NCBI RefSeq assembly: GCF_013410875.1
Contig: NZ_JACCCU010000001.1
Span: 2,046,001-2,110,000, forward strand
Length of the DNA: 64,000 nucleotides
Direction: 5' to 3'
Source of the DNA: Tunturiibacter empetritectus
GTDB lineage: Bacteria > Acidobacteriota > Terriglobia > Terriglobales > Acidobacteriaceae
This document shows positions 26,108 through 35,566 of this stretch, in pieces. The notes below the pieces were generated by a model. The model made no database searches. It was not told the DNA's origin and saw only the letters and a program-made list of their open reading frames with translations. Made by a program: the position numbers and the translations under genes. Within the stretch, counting starts at the first letter, position 1, and each line of letters begins with the position of its first letter.

Positions 26108-27256
26108 TTACTCCAAATTCAGCGTCCAGATCGTCAACGTCGCCGTATTGTCATCGACCGCCGCCAGGATCGCCTTGTCTTCCGTTGTGTGCACTGCTAA
26201 ACCGAACGATCCGCCCTGTGCCGGATCCACTGGGATCTCCTTCACAAACCGTCCGTCCTTCGTAACCTCGACGATCTCGCTCGGTTGATTTGCATCGGGG
26301 TTGATGCCATCGTTGTTCGTCACCAGCAGGTGGCCATTCGGAGCCATCGCCAGCCCCAGCGCCCCATGCAGATGAATATTGTCCTGGTAGACAATGGTTC
26401 CCAGTCCACCATCAGATTTACGATCCGCCGCATCCCGCACCGCGAAGACGGCATTGTCTCCCGTCGAAGCAACAAACAGCATGTCGCGACGGTCGTCGTA
26501 CACCAGTCCCGTAGGAGCAACAAACAGCGTCACCGGATCGCCGCGGTGAACATACCCCGAAGCAATCGTCTTCGTACTCTCCAGCTTCAGACCACCAGAG
26601 CTCACCTTGAAGTCCATTCGAATGACAGTCCCGGTCAGGGCGTTGGAGACAAACGCAATCGCCCAATCTCCACCATCTACCAACGCCATGTCCCACGGCC
26701 CCTGGATCGCCGCATTCGTGATGGTCTGTATCAGCTTGCCCTGATTGTTGATCACCAGCAGCGACCCGGGCCCTGCCGTTGCTGCGGTGCCGTCCGCCGT
26801 CGGCGCATTCCCGACAACCACAAACCCATACTGCTGCAGCGTTCCCAGCGCCGTAGAAAGTCCAAGCCCCGCTGCACCCTGGAAGAACAAGGTCGGCGAT
26901 CCGCTCTTCGGCACCCTGACGATCGTCGTTCCCGTCCCCTGCAGACTCATGCTGTTGTTGAAGTTCGAGACCAGAATGTCTCCACGCTTCAACGGCCCGG
27001 ACCCAGCCTGAAAGTTATCCCCGACGAACGCAACCCCGTACGGATTCACATCCCCATTACTCGGTACCGTTGAGACACTTCTCACCGGGCTCGGCAGAAA
27101 AGCATCGTCGCCGTCATGGCGCTGTGCGAGTCCCACTCCAGTCGCACAGACCAACAGCGTAACGGCTGTAAGAGTTTTGCTACAACCAGACCTGCTTCCG
27201 TGGCGAAGCAGCGGCGCATCTGTTTCACAGTGCGAGAAACATTCGTAGATTCGCAT
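26108..27256 (-). CDS. Secreted NHL/beta-propeller-like protein
   Basis: 382 aa. It has an unusually long basic N terminus before the signal hydrophobic segment (about residues 29-44, ending GLAQ), so the true start may be further downstream. The mature protein shows repeated blades of the type GLVYDDRRDMLFVAST-n-NAVFAV and LGLAMAPNGHLLVTNNDG, as in NHL or SMP-30-like propellers. Such proteins often bind ligands or act as lactonases; no catalytic set can be assigned. It lies 300 bases downstream of the luciferase-like gene on the same strand. Confidence 0.72.
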   Translation of the reverse strand: MRIYECFSHCETDAPLLRHGSRSGCSKTLTAVTLLVCATGVGLAQRHDGDDAFLPSPVRSVSTVPSNGDVNPYGVAFVGDNFQAGSGPLKRGDILVSNFNNSMSLQGTGTTIVRVPKSGSPTLFFQGAAGLGLSTALGTLQQYGFVVVGNAPTADGTAATAGPGSLLVINNQGKLIQTITNAAIQGPWDMALVDGGDWAIAFVSNALTGTVIRMDFKVSSGGLKLESTKTIASGYVHRGDPVTLFVAPTGLVYDDRRDMLFVASTGDNAVFAVRDAADRKSDGGLGTIVYQDNIHLHGALGLAMAPNGHLLVTNNDGINPDANQPSEIVEVTKDGRFVKEIPVDPAQGGSFGLAVHTTEDKAILAAVDDNTATLTIWTLNLE

Positions 27257-27556
27257 TTCGTTGTACCTCGAAGCGAGACATTTCTGCCTCGAGTGAGACC
27301 ACAGCGGCGCCCATCTCTCAGCAGCAAGCGAAACAATAGACCACTCGCATCAACCATGTCCGCCGAAGGCACAACAAGTGACAAAGTATTTACAACTTCG
27401 CAAAACAAGCGACGATCGCATCTGATCAGCGACAGACTCCATCATGTCTTACCCGGCATCGATGGGCTGGGCCAGTTCAGAGTCAAAGGAGAACTAGTCG
27501 GCACGGTCCTAATCTCCAGCCGCAGACTTTACGTTCAATCTCCCATGAATCATCGA
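27257..27556. other. Intergenic region, nothing recognised
   Basis: 300 bases between two minus-strand genes. I find no gene, repeat or hairpin that I can support. It presumably holds the promoter of the propeller gene. Confidence 0.4.
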
Positions 27557-28630
27557 CTAACTTCGAAGATCGACCATTCGCGCATCTCTCTCACCGGCAA
27601 ATACGCCCATCCCAAACTCCTCGGCCAGCAACTCATAACTCCGCAGCCGCTTCTTCTGTTCCCACACAATCGTATTCACGATCAGCTCCCCGATCCCCAA
27701 CTCCTCCGCCATCGCCTCCAGCCGCTCTCGCACCAGCGCAGGCGTTCCCACAAAGTACCGCGGCCACTCGCCCTCCTCTTGCGGCATATCGCCTAACAGG
27801 TACAACTCCCGCGCCGCTTCCTCGGGCGAAGCCACCGGCCGCCGATCCCCCTGGCGAATTCGCCGCTGCAGCAACCGCACGCTTGAAAACAGAAACTCCG
27901 CCTCCTCCTGCGTCTCTGCACAGATCACACCCACTGCCGCCGTAGCCTCCGCCGCCTTCCGGTAGATGCTCTCCGTAAACCCACGACGGTAAGTCTCAAT
28001 CGCCGCCCGCGTATTCACCGGACTGAAGAAGTGCGCAAACGAGTAAGGGAGGCCAAACTCCACCGCCGCCGCGGCGCTCCACATGCTCGACCCCAGCATC
28101 CACACATCCGGCGCTCCCGGCATCTCCGGCGAGACCCGAATCCCCGCAAAGGGATGCCCCTCCGGAAACCGGTGCCCTAGAAACGCCAGCAGCTCGCTCA
28201 CCTGGTCAGGAAAATCATCCAGCATCTTCGTCTTCCGATCACGCTTCAAAGCCAATGCCTCAATCGGCCCACCGCCCGGCGCGCGCCCAATCCCCAGATC
28301 CACTCGCCCCGGATACAGCGCATGCAGCGTCCGAAAGCACTCCGCTACCTTCAGCGGCGTGTAGTGCGGCAGCATAATTCCACCCGACCCAATCCGGATC
28401 CGCTTGGTCTCCGCACCGATCCGCGCCAGTATCACCTCCGGCGCCGTACACGCCAGCGTATCCATTGCATGGTGTTCCGACATCCAGAACCGACCATACC
28501 CCAACCCATCCACCAGCCGCGCCAGCTCAATCGAGTTCTGCAGAGCCTGTCCCGGCATGCTTCCCGCAGGCACCGGCGACTGATCCAGCACCGAAAGTCG
28601 AAGCTTTTTTTCTACGTTATCTAAAGTCAC
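27557..28630 (-). CDS. LLM-class flavin-dependent oxidoreductase
   Basis: 357-aa TIM-barrel flavin monooxygenase of the bacterial luciferase-like superfamily (MsnO8-like group), using FMNH2 or F420 and oxygen on an unknown substrate. Marks are LSVLDQSPVPAG at the N terminus, GYGRFWMSEHHAMD, RIRIGSGGIMLPHYTPLKVAE and the loop GIGRAPGGGP. The start is GTG 28630; an AGAGG sequence practically abuts it, so a GTG 13 codons on is an alternative. It is divergent from the radical-SAM gene. Confidence 0.88.
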   Translation of the reverse strand: MTLDNVEKKLRLSVLDQSPVPAGSMPGQALQNSIELARLVDGLGYGRFWMSEHHAMDTLACTAPEVILARIGAETKRIRIGSGGIMLPHYTPLKVAECFRTLHALYPGRVDLGIGRAPGGGPIEALALKRDRKTKMLDDFPDQVSELLAFLGHRFPEGHPFAGIRVSPEMPGAPDVWMLGSSMWSAAAAVEFGLPYSFAHFFSPVNTRAAIETYRRGFTESIYRKAAEATAAVGVICAETQEEAEFLFSSVRLLQRRIRQGDRRPVASPEEAARELYLLGDMPQEEGEWPRYFVGTPALVRERLEAMAEELGIGELIVNTIVWEQKKRLRSYELLAEEFGMGVFAGERDARMVDLRS

Positions 28631-28696
28631 CTCTGTTTGATGTTGAACCGCTCAAATCGAATCAACCTCTAGGAACAATATTCGCCTTTTATTCGC

Positions 28697-28702
28697 TATA
28701 AT
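28697..28702 (+). promoter_or_regulatory. Consensus -10 box (TATAAT) upstream of radical-SAM gene
   Basis: A perfect TATAAT hexamer lies about 36 bases before the radical-SAM start in the divergent spacer. No matching -35 at 17 bases. It probably drives the radical-SAM/udgX pair. Confidence 0.45.
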
Positions 28703-28738
28703 AAGGCATCAGAGAGCCTGGAGTTGCACCTAACCATC

Positions 28739-29971
28739 ATGAACGTTCAACAAAAACTCGAAATCCTCGCCGACGCTGCAAAGTACGACGCCTCGTGCGC
28801 GTCATCAGGAGCCAAGCGCAGCGGCAACGGCAAGGGTGTCGGCCACTCCGACGGCATGGGGATCTGCCACAGCTACACCCCCGACGGCCGATGCGTCTCC
28901 CTGCTCAAGATCCTGCTCACCAACTTCTGCACCTACGACTGCGTCTTCTGCGTCAACCGCATCTCCTCCGATATCCAACGCGCGCGCTTCACTCCCGACG
29001 AGGTTGTCAAACTCACGCTCGACTTTTACAAGCGCAACTACATCGAAGGTCTCTTTCTCTCCTCCGGCATCATTCAGTCCCCCGACTACACCATGGAGCA
29101 GCTCATCCAAGTCGCCAAGACCCTACGCACCGAGCATCACTTCGGCGGTTACATCCACCTGAAGGCGATTCCCGGAGCCAGCGAACGTCTCATCGAGCAG
29201 GCAGGGCTCTTCGCGGACCGACTCAGCGCGAACATTGAGCTTCCCACCCAGCAGGACCTCGTCCAACTCGCCCCGGAAAAGAAAACCACTGTCATCGAAT
29301 CCACGATGAACAAGATCGCTGTGCGCAAAGACGAGGCCGACGAAGATCGTCGCAAGCTCCCATCAACTCCGAAGTTCGCCGCCGCAGGCCAGTCCACACA
29401 GATGGTCGTAGGAGCCACGCCAGCCACCGACCGCGAGATCCTCAAGACCGCCACCCATCTCTACGGCCAGTACAAACTGCGCCGCATCTACTACACCGGC
29501 TTTAGTCCCTACCCCGATGCAGATGCTCGCCTCCCGCTGAAGCCGGCGCCTCTGATCCGGGAGCATCGCCTCTATCAATCCGACTGGCTCATGCGCTTCT
29601 ACGGCTTCACCGCAGCCGAACTCACCTCCGAAGAAGAACCCTCGCTCTCCCTCACCGAAGATCCAAAGACCACCTGGGCAAAATCCCATCCTGAGTTCTT
29701 CCCTGTCGATGTCAACGCTGCGCCGCGCGAAGTACTTCTCCGCGTCCCCGGCATCGGCTACCGCAACGTCGAGCGCATCCTCAGCATCCGTAAGTACCAT
29801 CGCCTCCTCATCGACGACCTGAAGAAACTTCACGTTCGCCTGAAGAACGCCTTACCCTATCTCATCGCTATCGACCACATTCCTCATCAGCAACCCGCCG
29901 CAGATGAGGCGCAACCTTTCACACAGCTCGATCTATTCGCACCTCTCAGCGCACTCACCGGCTCTCTTTAA
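28739..29971 (+). CDS. Putative DNA modification/repair radical SAM protein
   Basis: 410-aa radical SAM enzyme with the iron-sulfur motif CTYDCVFC (CX3CX2C, about residues 58-65), preceded by GMGICHSYTPDGRCVSLLKI. It ends in a helix-hairpin-helix DNA-binding element (APREVLLRVPGIGYRNVERI). The layout matches the family annotated as putative DNA modification/repair radical SAM protein, whose members sit next to a UdgX-type gene, as here. The reaction is unknown. The stop is 3 bases before the udgX start. Start choice: ATG 28739; a TTG at 28724 in the same frame is possible. Confidence 0.88.
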   Translation: MNVQQKLEILADAAKYDASCASSGAKRSGNGKGVGHSDGMGICHSYTPDGRCVSLLKILLTNFCTYDCVFCVNRISSDIQRARFTPDEVVKLTLDFYKRNYIEGLFLSSGIIQSPDYTMEQLIQVAKTLRTEHHFGGYIHLKAIPGASERLIEQAGLFADRLSANIELPTQQDLVQLAPEKKTTVIESTMNKIAVRKDEADEDRRKLPSTPKFAAAGQSTQMVVGATPATDREILKTATHLYGQYKLRRIYYTGFSPYPDADARLPLKPAPLIREHRLYQSDWLMRFYGFTAAELTSEEEPSLSLTEDPKTTWAKSHPEFFPVDVNAAPREVLLRVPGIGYRNVERILSIRKYHRLLIDDLKKLHVRLKNALPYLIAIDHIPHQQPAADEAQPFTQLDLFAPLSALTGSL

Positions 29972-29974
29972 AAC

Positions 29975-31564
29975 ATGAAGCGAATTCTCCTTGAACCCGA
30001 CTTCAACGCATGGCGTGAAGCAGCACGCGAAGCCCTGCACCTCGGCTATCTCCCCGAGGAACTCGAGCTGCAAGACTCGACTGTCCCCTCCACGCTGGAC
30101 CTTACCCTCGAATTGGCCGACGGTCCCACCGGCCCTCCAATTACGGCGCCGCACACCTCCAAATCCTTTCTCGAAGCTGCACAGTACGCCGCCGTCCATC
30201 GCGATCCCCAGCGCTGGAATCTCCTGTATCGCATCCTCTATCGCCTGCAGGCCAATCGCAATCTCCTTAAAGTCTCCGTCGACCCGGATATCGCCGAACT
30301 CGAACGTCTCGAATCGCAGGTCCGCCGCGACCTTCACAAGATGCACGCCTTCGTCCGCTTTCGCATGGTGCTCGAACCGGACGATCTCAACGGCCGCCCC
30401 ATCGTCGTCGACGAATCCCTCCCCACTGACCCCAATCCGCATCACCTCGTACTCGCCGTACCCACGCCCTTTGGCCTCAACCACACCGCACTTCCCCACT
30501 GCGAACCTGATCCTCACGCCACCCCCACGCCCTCCCAGCCCGACACCTGCGAACACTTCATCGCCTGGTACCAACCCGACCACCGCATCCTTCCCCTCGC
30601 TGCGCCTTTCTTTGCGGAACGCTTCGGCATCATGCGCTGGACTATTCTTACCCCCGACGCCTCCGTCTCGTGGGACCCTACCGGCAAACAACTTGCCTTC
30701 GCTCCTGGCTTGCCTCGCGAGTCTGCCCCCGCCGAAGATGAACTGGAAGATCTCTGGCGCTCCTACTACGCCAGCATCTACAACCCCGCGCGCATCAACC
30801 CGGAGATGATGCGCAGCGAGATGCCCGTTCGCTACTGGAAGAATCTTCCCGAAATTTCGCTTCTGCCCGACCTCCTCACCAAATCTCAAAGCCGAGTCTC
30901 CGACATGGTCACACGTCAACAGCAACAACCCTCGGCGCAACCTTTCGTCCCCGAAGACCACTCGCTGCCCACCCTTCGCGCCGCACTCCCGGCATGTAAA
31001 GGCTGCGAACTTTACCAGCACGCCACCCAAGTGGTTCCCGGGGTCGGAGCAGCCCGTGCCAAACTCATCCTCGTTGGCGAGCAGCCCGGCGATCAGGAAG
31101 ATCTCCAGGGTCAGCCCTTCGTTGGTCCTGCCGGCAACATATTAGATCGTGTCATGGCCGAACTCGACATCGACCGCAGCAAAGTCTACGTCACCAACGC
31201 TGTCAAACACTTCAAATTCATCCAGCGCGGCAAGTTCCGCCTTCACCAGAATCCTCGCATGTCGGAGATCACCGCCTGCCGCCCCTGGCTCCTCGCCGAG
31301 ATCGACACTATCCACCCCAACGTCGTCCTTTGTCTTGGCGCCTCAGCCTCCAAGTCCTTGCTGGGCGGAACCTTCGCCCTCATGCGCGACCACGGAAAAG
31401 TCCTCAGTACCCCCTACGCCAACCAGGTCATCGCCACCATCCACCCTAGCGCAATCCTCCGCGCCCGCGACAAAGACTCCGGCGAGCAGCTCTATCAATT
31501 TCTCCGCGACGACCTGGCGTTGGCCTGGCACACCGCACATAAGCCAGCCCTAACCTCGGTATGA
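29975..31564 (+). CDS. UdgX-family uracil-DNA binding protein fused to DUF4130-type domain
   Basis: 529 aa in two parts. The N-terminal half (about 1-270) looks like the DUF4130/TIGR03915 domain that accompanies the radical SAM enzyme. The C-terminal part (about 330-525) is a family 4-like uracil-DNA glycosylase of the UdgX type: motif A GEQPGDQ at 368-374, the R-loop KFRLHQNP with His 424, and motif B HPSAILR from His 490. In characterised mycobacterial UdgX the loop histidine forms a covalent bond with the deoxyribose after uracil excision. Its equivalent is present here, so suicidal DNA cross-linking is expected (inference). It forms a tight two-gene unit with the radical SAM gene. Confidence 0.9.
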   Translation: MKRILLEPDFNAWREAAREALHLGYLPEELELQDSTVPSTLDLTLELADGPTGPPITAPHTSKSFLEAAQYAAVHRDPQRWNLLYRILYRLQANRNLLKVSVDPDIAELERLESQVRRDLHKMHAFVRFRMVLEPDDLNGRPIVVDESLPTDPNPHHLVLAVPTPFGLNHTALPHCEPDPHATPTPSQPDTCEHFIAWYQPDHRILPLAAPFFAERFGIMRWTILTPDASVSWDPTGKQLAFAPGLPRESAPAEDELEDLWRSYYASIYNPARINPEMMRSEMPVRYWKNLPEISLLPDLLTKSQSRVSDMVTRQQQQPSAQPFVPEDHSLPTLRAALPACKGCELYQHATQVVPGVGAARAKLILVGEQPGDQEDLQGQPFVGPAGNILDRVMAELDIDRSKVYVTNAVKHFKFIQRGKFRLHQNPRMSEITACRPWLLAEIDTIHPNVVLCLGASASKSLLGGTFALMRDHGKVLSTPYANQVIATIHPSAILRARDKDSGEQLYQFLRDDLALAWHTAHKPALTSV

Positions 31565-31612
31565 TAGAAAGTACGCGGCGCGGACACCTCCCCTCGCCGA
31601 AGGAGCACTTTT

Positions 31613-32404
31613 TTGAACACGCTGTCCATCACCGATCCACTCCCCCACGGCCCAGAGCACTTTGACGCCGCAGCCTTCGCCGCACACACTCTCTCCTCCC
31701 CGCAAAACCTCGCAGCCGTCCTCGACCACACCCTGCTCAAGCCCGACGCTACCCGCACCCAGGTCCTCCAGCTCTGCAACGAGGCCGCCGAGCACCGCTT
31801 CGCCTGCGCCATGATCAACCCCACCTGGGTCTCGCTCGCCGCAGCTGCCCTGAAGGGCACCGGGATCCCTGTCGGCGTCGTCATCGGCTTCCCCCTCGGT
31901 GCCACCCTCGCCATCTCCAAGCGCGAAGAGACCGCGCACATGCTCAAACACGGCGCGCACGACATCGACATGGTCCTCAACGTCGGCCTGCTCAAATCCG
32001 CCCAGTCCGCCGACTACGAGGCCATCCGTCAGGACATCCACGGCGTCGTTGAGATCGCCCACGCCGCCGGAGCCATCGTCAAAGTCATCCTCGAAACCTG
32101 CCTCCTCACCTTCGAAGAGAAGCTCCGCGCCTCCGAGCTCGCCCTCGCCGCCGGGGCCGACTTCCTCAAGACCAGTACCGGCTTCTCTACCGGTGGCGCC
32201 ACCGCCGACGACATCAGCCTCCTCCGCGGCGTAGCCGGCACTCGCGCAGGTGTCAAAGCCTCAGGCGGAATCCGCTCCCTTGCCGACGCCACAACCATGC
32301 TTCGCGCCGGAGCCTCCCGCATAGGAGCCAGCGCCAGCGTAAAGATCGTCAACGAGCTAGCGGGGCATGCAGTCGAAGGCACTTCTGCGGCCCCTGGGTA
32401 CTAG
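31613..32404 (+). CDS. deoC: Deoxyribose-phosphate aldolase
   Basis: Cleaves 2-deoxyribose-5-phosphate to glyceraldehyde-3-phosphate and acetaldehyde in deoxynucleoside breakdown; cytoplasmic, 263 aa. The class I aldolase fold shows DHTLLKPDAT, VIGFPLG, the Schiff-base lysine K186 in FLKTSTGF and the assisting K215 in GVKASGGIR. The start is TTG 31613, fixed by AAGGAG at 31600-31605 seven bases upstream; no ATG is near. It follows udgX by 48 bases on the same strand. Confidence 0.95.
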   Translation: MNTLSITDPLPHGPEHFDAAAFAAHTLSSPQNLAAVLDHTLLKPDATRTQVLQLCNEAAEHRFACAMINPTWVSLAAAALKGTGIPVGVVIGFPLGATLAISKREETAHMLKHGAHDIDMVLNVGLLKSAQSADYEAIRQDIHGVVEIAHAAGAIVKVILETCLLTFEEKLRASELALAAGADFLKTSTGFSTGGATADDISLLRGVAGTRAGVKASGGIRSLADATTMLRAGASRIGASASVKIVNELAGHAVEGTSAAPGY

Positions 32405-32566
32405 GATTTTCGCGCAATATCATTTTTGCGAGTTTTGGCTCGAACCGAAGATCATTTCTGACTCATTCCCGCAGTTTAGATCGCGGGAATGGCGGGACTG
32501 GTTCGCCATGTCGTCTCTGGCACTCCCCAAACCCGACCTCACCCGGTAATATCAACGCAACGCAGA

Positions 32567-34453
32567 ATGCCTTCGCCCATCAAACCGAGCACGACCCCAC
32601 CCACAGGCCCAGAAGTGCCCGCGCCAGAGCACCCTTACGAGGGGGACTACCGCCCCCAGTCCCAGCAACTCTTCCACCCCCACGCCGCCGATCCCAAAAT
32701 TCGCGTCGAGCCCCTCCAGGTCGAGTTCCTCCATAATCTCGCCGACGCCCTCAACACCACCCTCGACCTCAACACCCTCATGCACCGCGTCGCCGACCTC
32801 GTCCGCGCCGTCATCGACTACAAGATCTTCGCAATCCTCCTCCTCAACGAGCGCGCCTCCGACCTCCGCATGCGCTTCCAGATCGGCCACACCACCGAGA
32901 TCGAACGCATTCGCATCAAGCTCGGTCGCGGCGTCTCCGGCCAGGCAGCACTCCATCGCAAATCCCTCCTCGTCGAAGACGTCACCACGCAGGAGAACTA
33001 CATCGACGCGAACCCCAACGTCCGCTCCGAGCTCGCTGTTCCCCTCGTGGTCAAGAACAAGGTTATCGGCGTCCTCGATCTGCAGTCCGAGACCATCGGC
33101 TACTTCACGATGGAGCACCAGCGACTCCTCGAGCTGGTCGCCTCTCGCATGGCCATTGCCATCGAGAACGCGCGCCTCTACACCCGCGTCTCCCGTCAGG
33201 CTCAAACCCTCGCCGTGCTCAACGACATCTCCCGCGAGATCACCAGCATCCTCGACCCCGACGACCTTCTCGAACGTATCGGCCAGCTCCTCAAGCGCGT
33301 CATCGACTTCCACATGTTCACCATCCTCCTGTGGAACGACCGCACCCAGCTCTTCGAGCACCGCTTCTCCTCCCGCTTCGGCGAACGCGTTACCCGCGAG
33401 CGCACCATCGCTCTCGGCGAAGGCCTCATCGGCACCTCCGCCCAGCTCCGCGAGCCCATCCTCGCCCCGGACGTCCGCAAGGATCCACGCTACGTTGAAG
33501 CCAACCCCGAGGTCCGCTCCGAACTCGCCATCCCCCTCGTCTACAAGGGAGAAGTCATCGGCGTCCTCGACCTCGAACACACCCGCGTCAACTATTACAA
33601 CGACGACCACCAGCGCACCCTCTCCACCCTTGCCTCGCAGGTCGCCATCAGCATTGCCAATGCCCGCCTTTACCAGCGCATCCACGAGGAGGAGCAGCGC
33701 ATGGAGCGCGACCTCGACATGGCCCGTCAGGTCCAGCTCCGCCTCATGCCCTCGCACCCGCCAAAGCTTGAGCGCGCAGAGATCGCCTCCCGCTTCGTCG
33801 CCGCCCGCTCCATCGGAGGCGACGTCTTTGACTACCTGGACTACGGTAACGGCCGCATCGCCATCGCCGTAGGAGATGTCAGCGGTAAAGCAGCTCCCGC
33901 CGCGCTCTACGCCGCACTGGTCAGTGGAATCCTCCGCTCCCTCGCCCCCCAACATCTCTCTCCTGCCACTATGCTCGCCGCCCTCAACGACCAGCTCCAG
34001 GAGCGCAAGCTGGACTCCCAGTACGTCACGATGCTCATGGCCGTCTGGGATGACAATAACCAGACCCTGCAGATCGCCAACGCCGGCTCCGTCCAGCCTC
34101 TCTTCGTCGCTGCCAACTCCGACACCACCAAGCCTCCGAGCGTCCGCACCATTCAGGCCGAAGGCTTCCCTCTCGGCCTCTTCCCCAACGCCGAGTACGA
34201 AGAGTTCACTCTCTCTACCCGTCCCGGCGACCTCATCGTCTTCTTCTCCGACGGCATCGTCGACGCCATCAACGCCACCGGCGATATGTTTGGCGACGAA
34301 CGACTCACTCAGCTCCTCGAGTCTCAGCACCAACCTACGGCCCAGTTCACGGTAGACGCTGTCCTGAAGGCGGTCACTGACTTTCAGGCCGGCACCGCTC
34401 ACTTCGACGACGAGACCATCGTAGTGCTGCGTGCCACCGGTCAAAGCCCCTAA
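32567..34453 (+). CDS. GAF-GAF-PP2C (RsbU/SpoIIE-type) serine phosphatase
   Basis: 628-aa cytoplasmic signalling phosphatase. After a proline-rich N terminus come two GAF sensor domains (about residues 55-205 and 225-375), then a short coiled coil and a PP2C/SpoIIE-type phosphatase domain (about 395-625) with metal-site motifs IGGDVFDY, GDVSGKA, FSDGIVDA and the final DDETIVVL. Such proteins dephosphorylate anti-anti-sigma factors in partner-switching stress pathways. No anti-sigma or STAS gene is nearby, so the target is unknown. Start is ATG 32567; the in-frame upstream extension is unlike any domain. Confidence 0.92.
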   Translation: MPSPIKPSTTPPTGPEVPAPEHPYEGDYRPQSQQLFHPHAADPKIRVEPLQVEFLHNLADALNTTLDLNTLMHRVADLVRAVIDYKIFAILLLNERASDLRMRFQIGHTTEIERIRIKLGRGVSGQAALHRKSLLVEDVTTQENYIDANPNVRSELAVPLVVKNKVIGVLDLQSETIGYFTMEHQRLLELVASRMAIAIENARLYTRVSRQAQTLAVLNDISREITSILDPDDLLERIGQLLKRVIDFHMFTILLWNDRTQLFEHRFSSRFGERVTRERTIALGEGLIGTSAQLREPILAPDVRKDPRYVEANPEVRSELAIPLVYKGEVIGVLDLEHTRVNYYNDDHQRTLSTLASQVAISIANARLYQRIHEEEQRMERDLDMARQVQLRLMPSHPPKLERAEIASRFVAARSIGGDVFDYLDYGNGRIAIAVGDVSGKAAPAALYAALVSGILRSLAPQHLSPATMLAALNDQLQERKLDSQYVTMLMAVWDDNNQTLQIANAGSVQPLFVAANSDTTKPPSVRTIQAEGFPLGLFPNAEYEEFTLSTRPGDLIVFFSDGIVDAINATGDMFGDERLTQLLESQHQPTAQFTVDAVLKAVTDFQAGTAHFDDETIVVLRATGQSP

Positions 34454-34534
34454 CCTAGAGTAAAAAAACTCGTCACGAAGTGGCCGCGTCCCCGAATGAC
34501 TCCAGCGTCATCGCCACCATCTCCTCAATTCCTT

Positions 34535-34618
34535 CGCGACCAGCGGGAGCGCCCAGCGAAGCGGTATACCAGTCACGAAGTGACCGCCCCACGCGCAGTG
34601 GGCCCGTCCGGCAGGACA
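34535..34618. repeat. Dispersed repeat family copy C
   Basis: It carries the shared core with the small hairpin at 34588-34592 paired with 34598-34602 (loop gcgca). A partial duplicate of the core (cgtcacgaagtggccgcg) lies about 60 bases upstream near 34471. The element sits between convergent genes. Confidence 0.85.
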
Positions 34619-34687
34619 AGCATCAACAAAAAAGAAAAGAGGCCCGCACAAGCAGACCTCTCCTCTTCGCTTCAATCACGCTCTAGT

Positions 34688-35566
34688 TTAGGCAAAGTTA
34701 CTGTCGTCTCCGCCACTCGACCCATCTTCACCCGAGTCGCCGCCATCATCGAACGAAGCGTCGTCGCCGGAGTTGTCCGAGTCGAAGCTCGCATCATCGC
34801 CCGAGCCGGTGTCATCCGACCCATCGAGCGAATCCCTATCGTTTGAGGACGCATCCGAACCTCCACGCGATCCATAGTCCCGATCCTCCTGCTGCCCCAG
34901 CGACCTTTCATCTGCCGAGACATCGTGCCCTCCACGATCATCGCCATAGTAGTTATTGACGACCTCCTCGGTCGGACGCTGACCACCATCGAAGCCGCCC
35001 AATCCCTGGCCGCCGCCATACCCGGCCTCATGCCCAAACCCATGCATCAGCGACTCCACGCCCTGAAACGCCAGCGCTCCTGCCGCAACCCCAGCAGCCG
35101 TCTGCAGAGCGCCCCGCATAAACCCCCCTCCGCCCATCCCCTGCGGAGCGCCATACTGCGGCGGAGCACCATACTGTACCGGAGCCCCATAGCCACCACC
35201 CACGGGTGCATACGGAGGGTAACCCGGTCCCCCTTGTTGCGGATAGCCCTGCTGTGGCTGCGGTGGAGGCGGCGCAGGCTCTTCATTGCGCCCAAGTAAG
35301 CTCCCCAAAAAACTCGTCGCATGCTTCGGCTCCGGATGCTGTTGCATCTGCTCGATCTGCGCCTTCGCCTGTGTCAGTTGTGTCTGTGCCTGATCCAGCG
35401 CATACTTCTGCACCAGCACCGTCTGCGCCAGAATGTACAGAGCATCGGGATTCCGTCCCAATCCCTGCTGCAGCATCTGTTCCGCGTCCGTATCTTTCTC
35501 TGCAAGCTGCGTCTTCTGAATGCGGTCGATCAGACCGCCAATCATATCCTGTTCCTGAGGAGTCAT
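34688..35566 (-). CDS. DUF2076 family protein
   Basis: 292 aa; the family is described as possible periplasmic or envelope sensor proteins, but no signal peptide is evident. The N-terminal helical part (MTPQEQDMIGGLIDRI, then DALYILAQTVLVQKYALDQA) is diagnostic. It is followed by a Pro/Gln/Gly/Tyr-rich linker, an Ala/Gly hydrophobic segment (about residues 150-165) and a striking Asp/Ser/Gly tail of about 80 residues. The start is ATG 35566 behind AAGGGATGG; an in-frame start ten codons upstream is less likely. Confidence 0.85.
   Translation of the reverse strand: MTPQEQDMIGGLIDRIQKTQLAEKDTDAEQMLQQGLGRNPDALYILAQTVLVQKYALDQAQTQLTQAKAQIEQMQQHPEPKHATSFLGSLLGRNEEPAPPPPQPQQGYPQQGGPGYPPYAPVGGGYGAPVQYGAPPQYGAPQGMGGGGFMRGALQTAAGVAAGALAFQGVESLMHGFGHEAGYGGGQGLGGFDGGQRPTEEVVNNYYGDDRGGHDVSADERSLGQQEDRDYGSRGGSDASSNDRDSLDGSDDTGSGDDASFDSDNSGDDASFDDGGDSGEDGSSGGDDSNFA

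Noticed and set aside
32552-34444. 630-aa open frame antisense to the GAF-GAF-PP2C gene
   Set aside because: Its Glu/Val/Gly/Asp-rich translation has no domain and mirrors the C-biased codons of the sense gene, which carries complete GAF and PP2C motifs.
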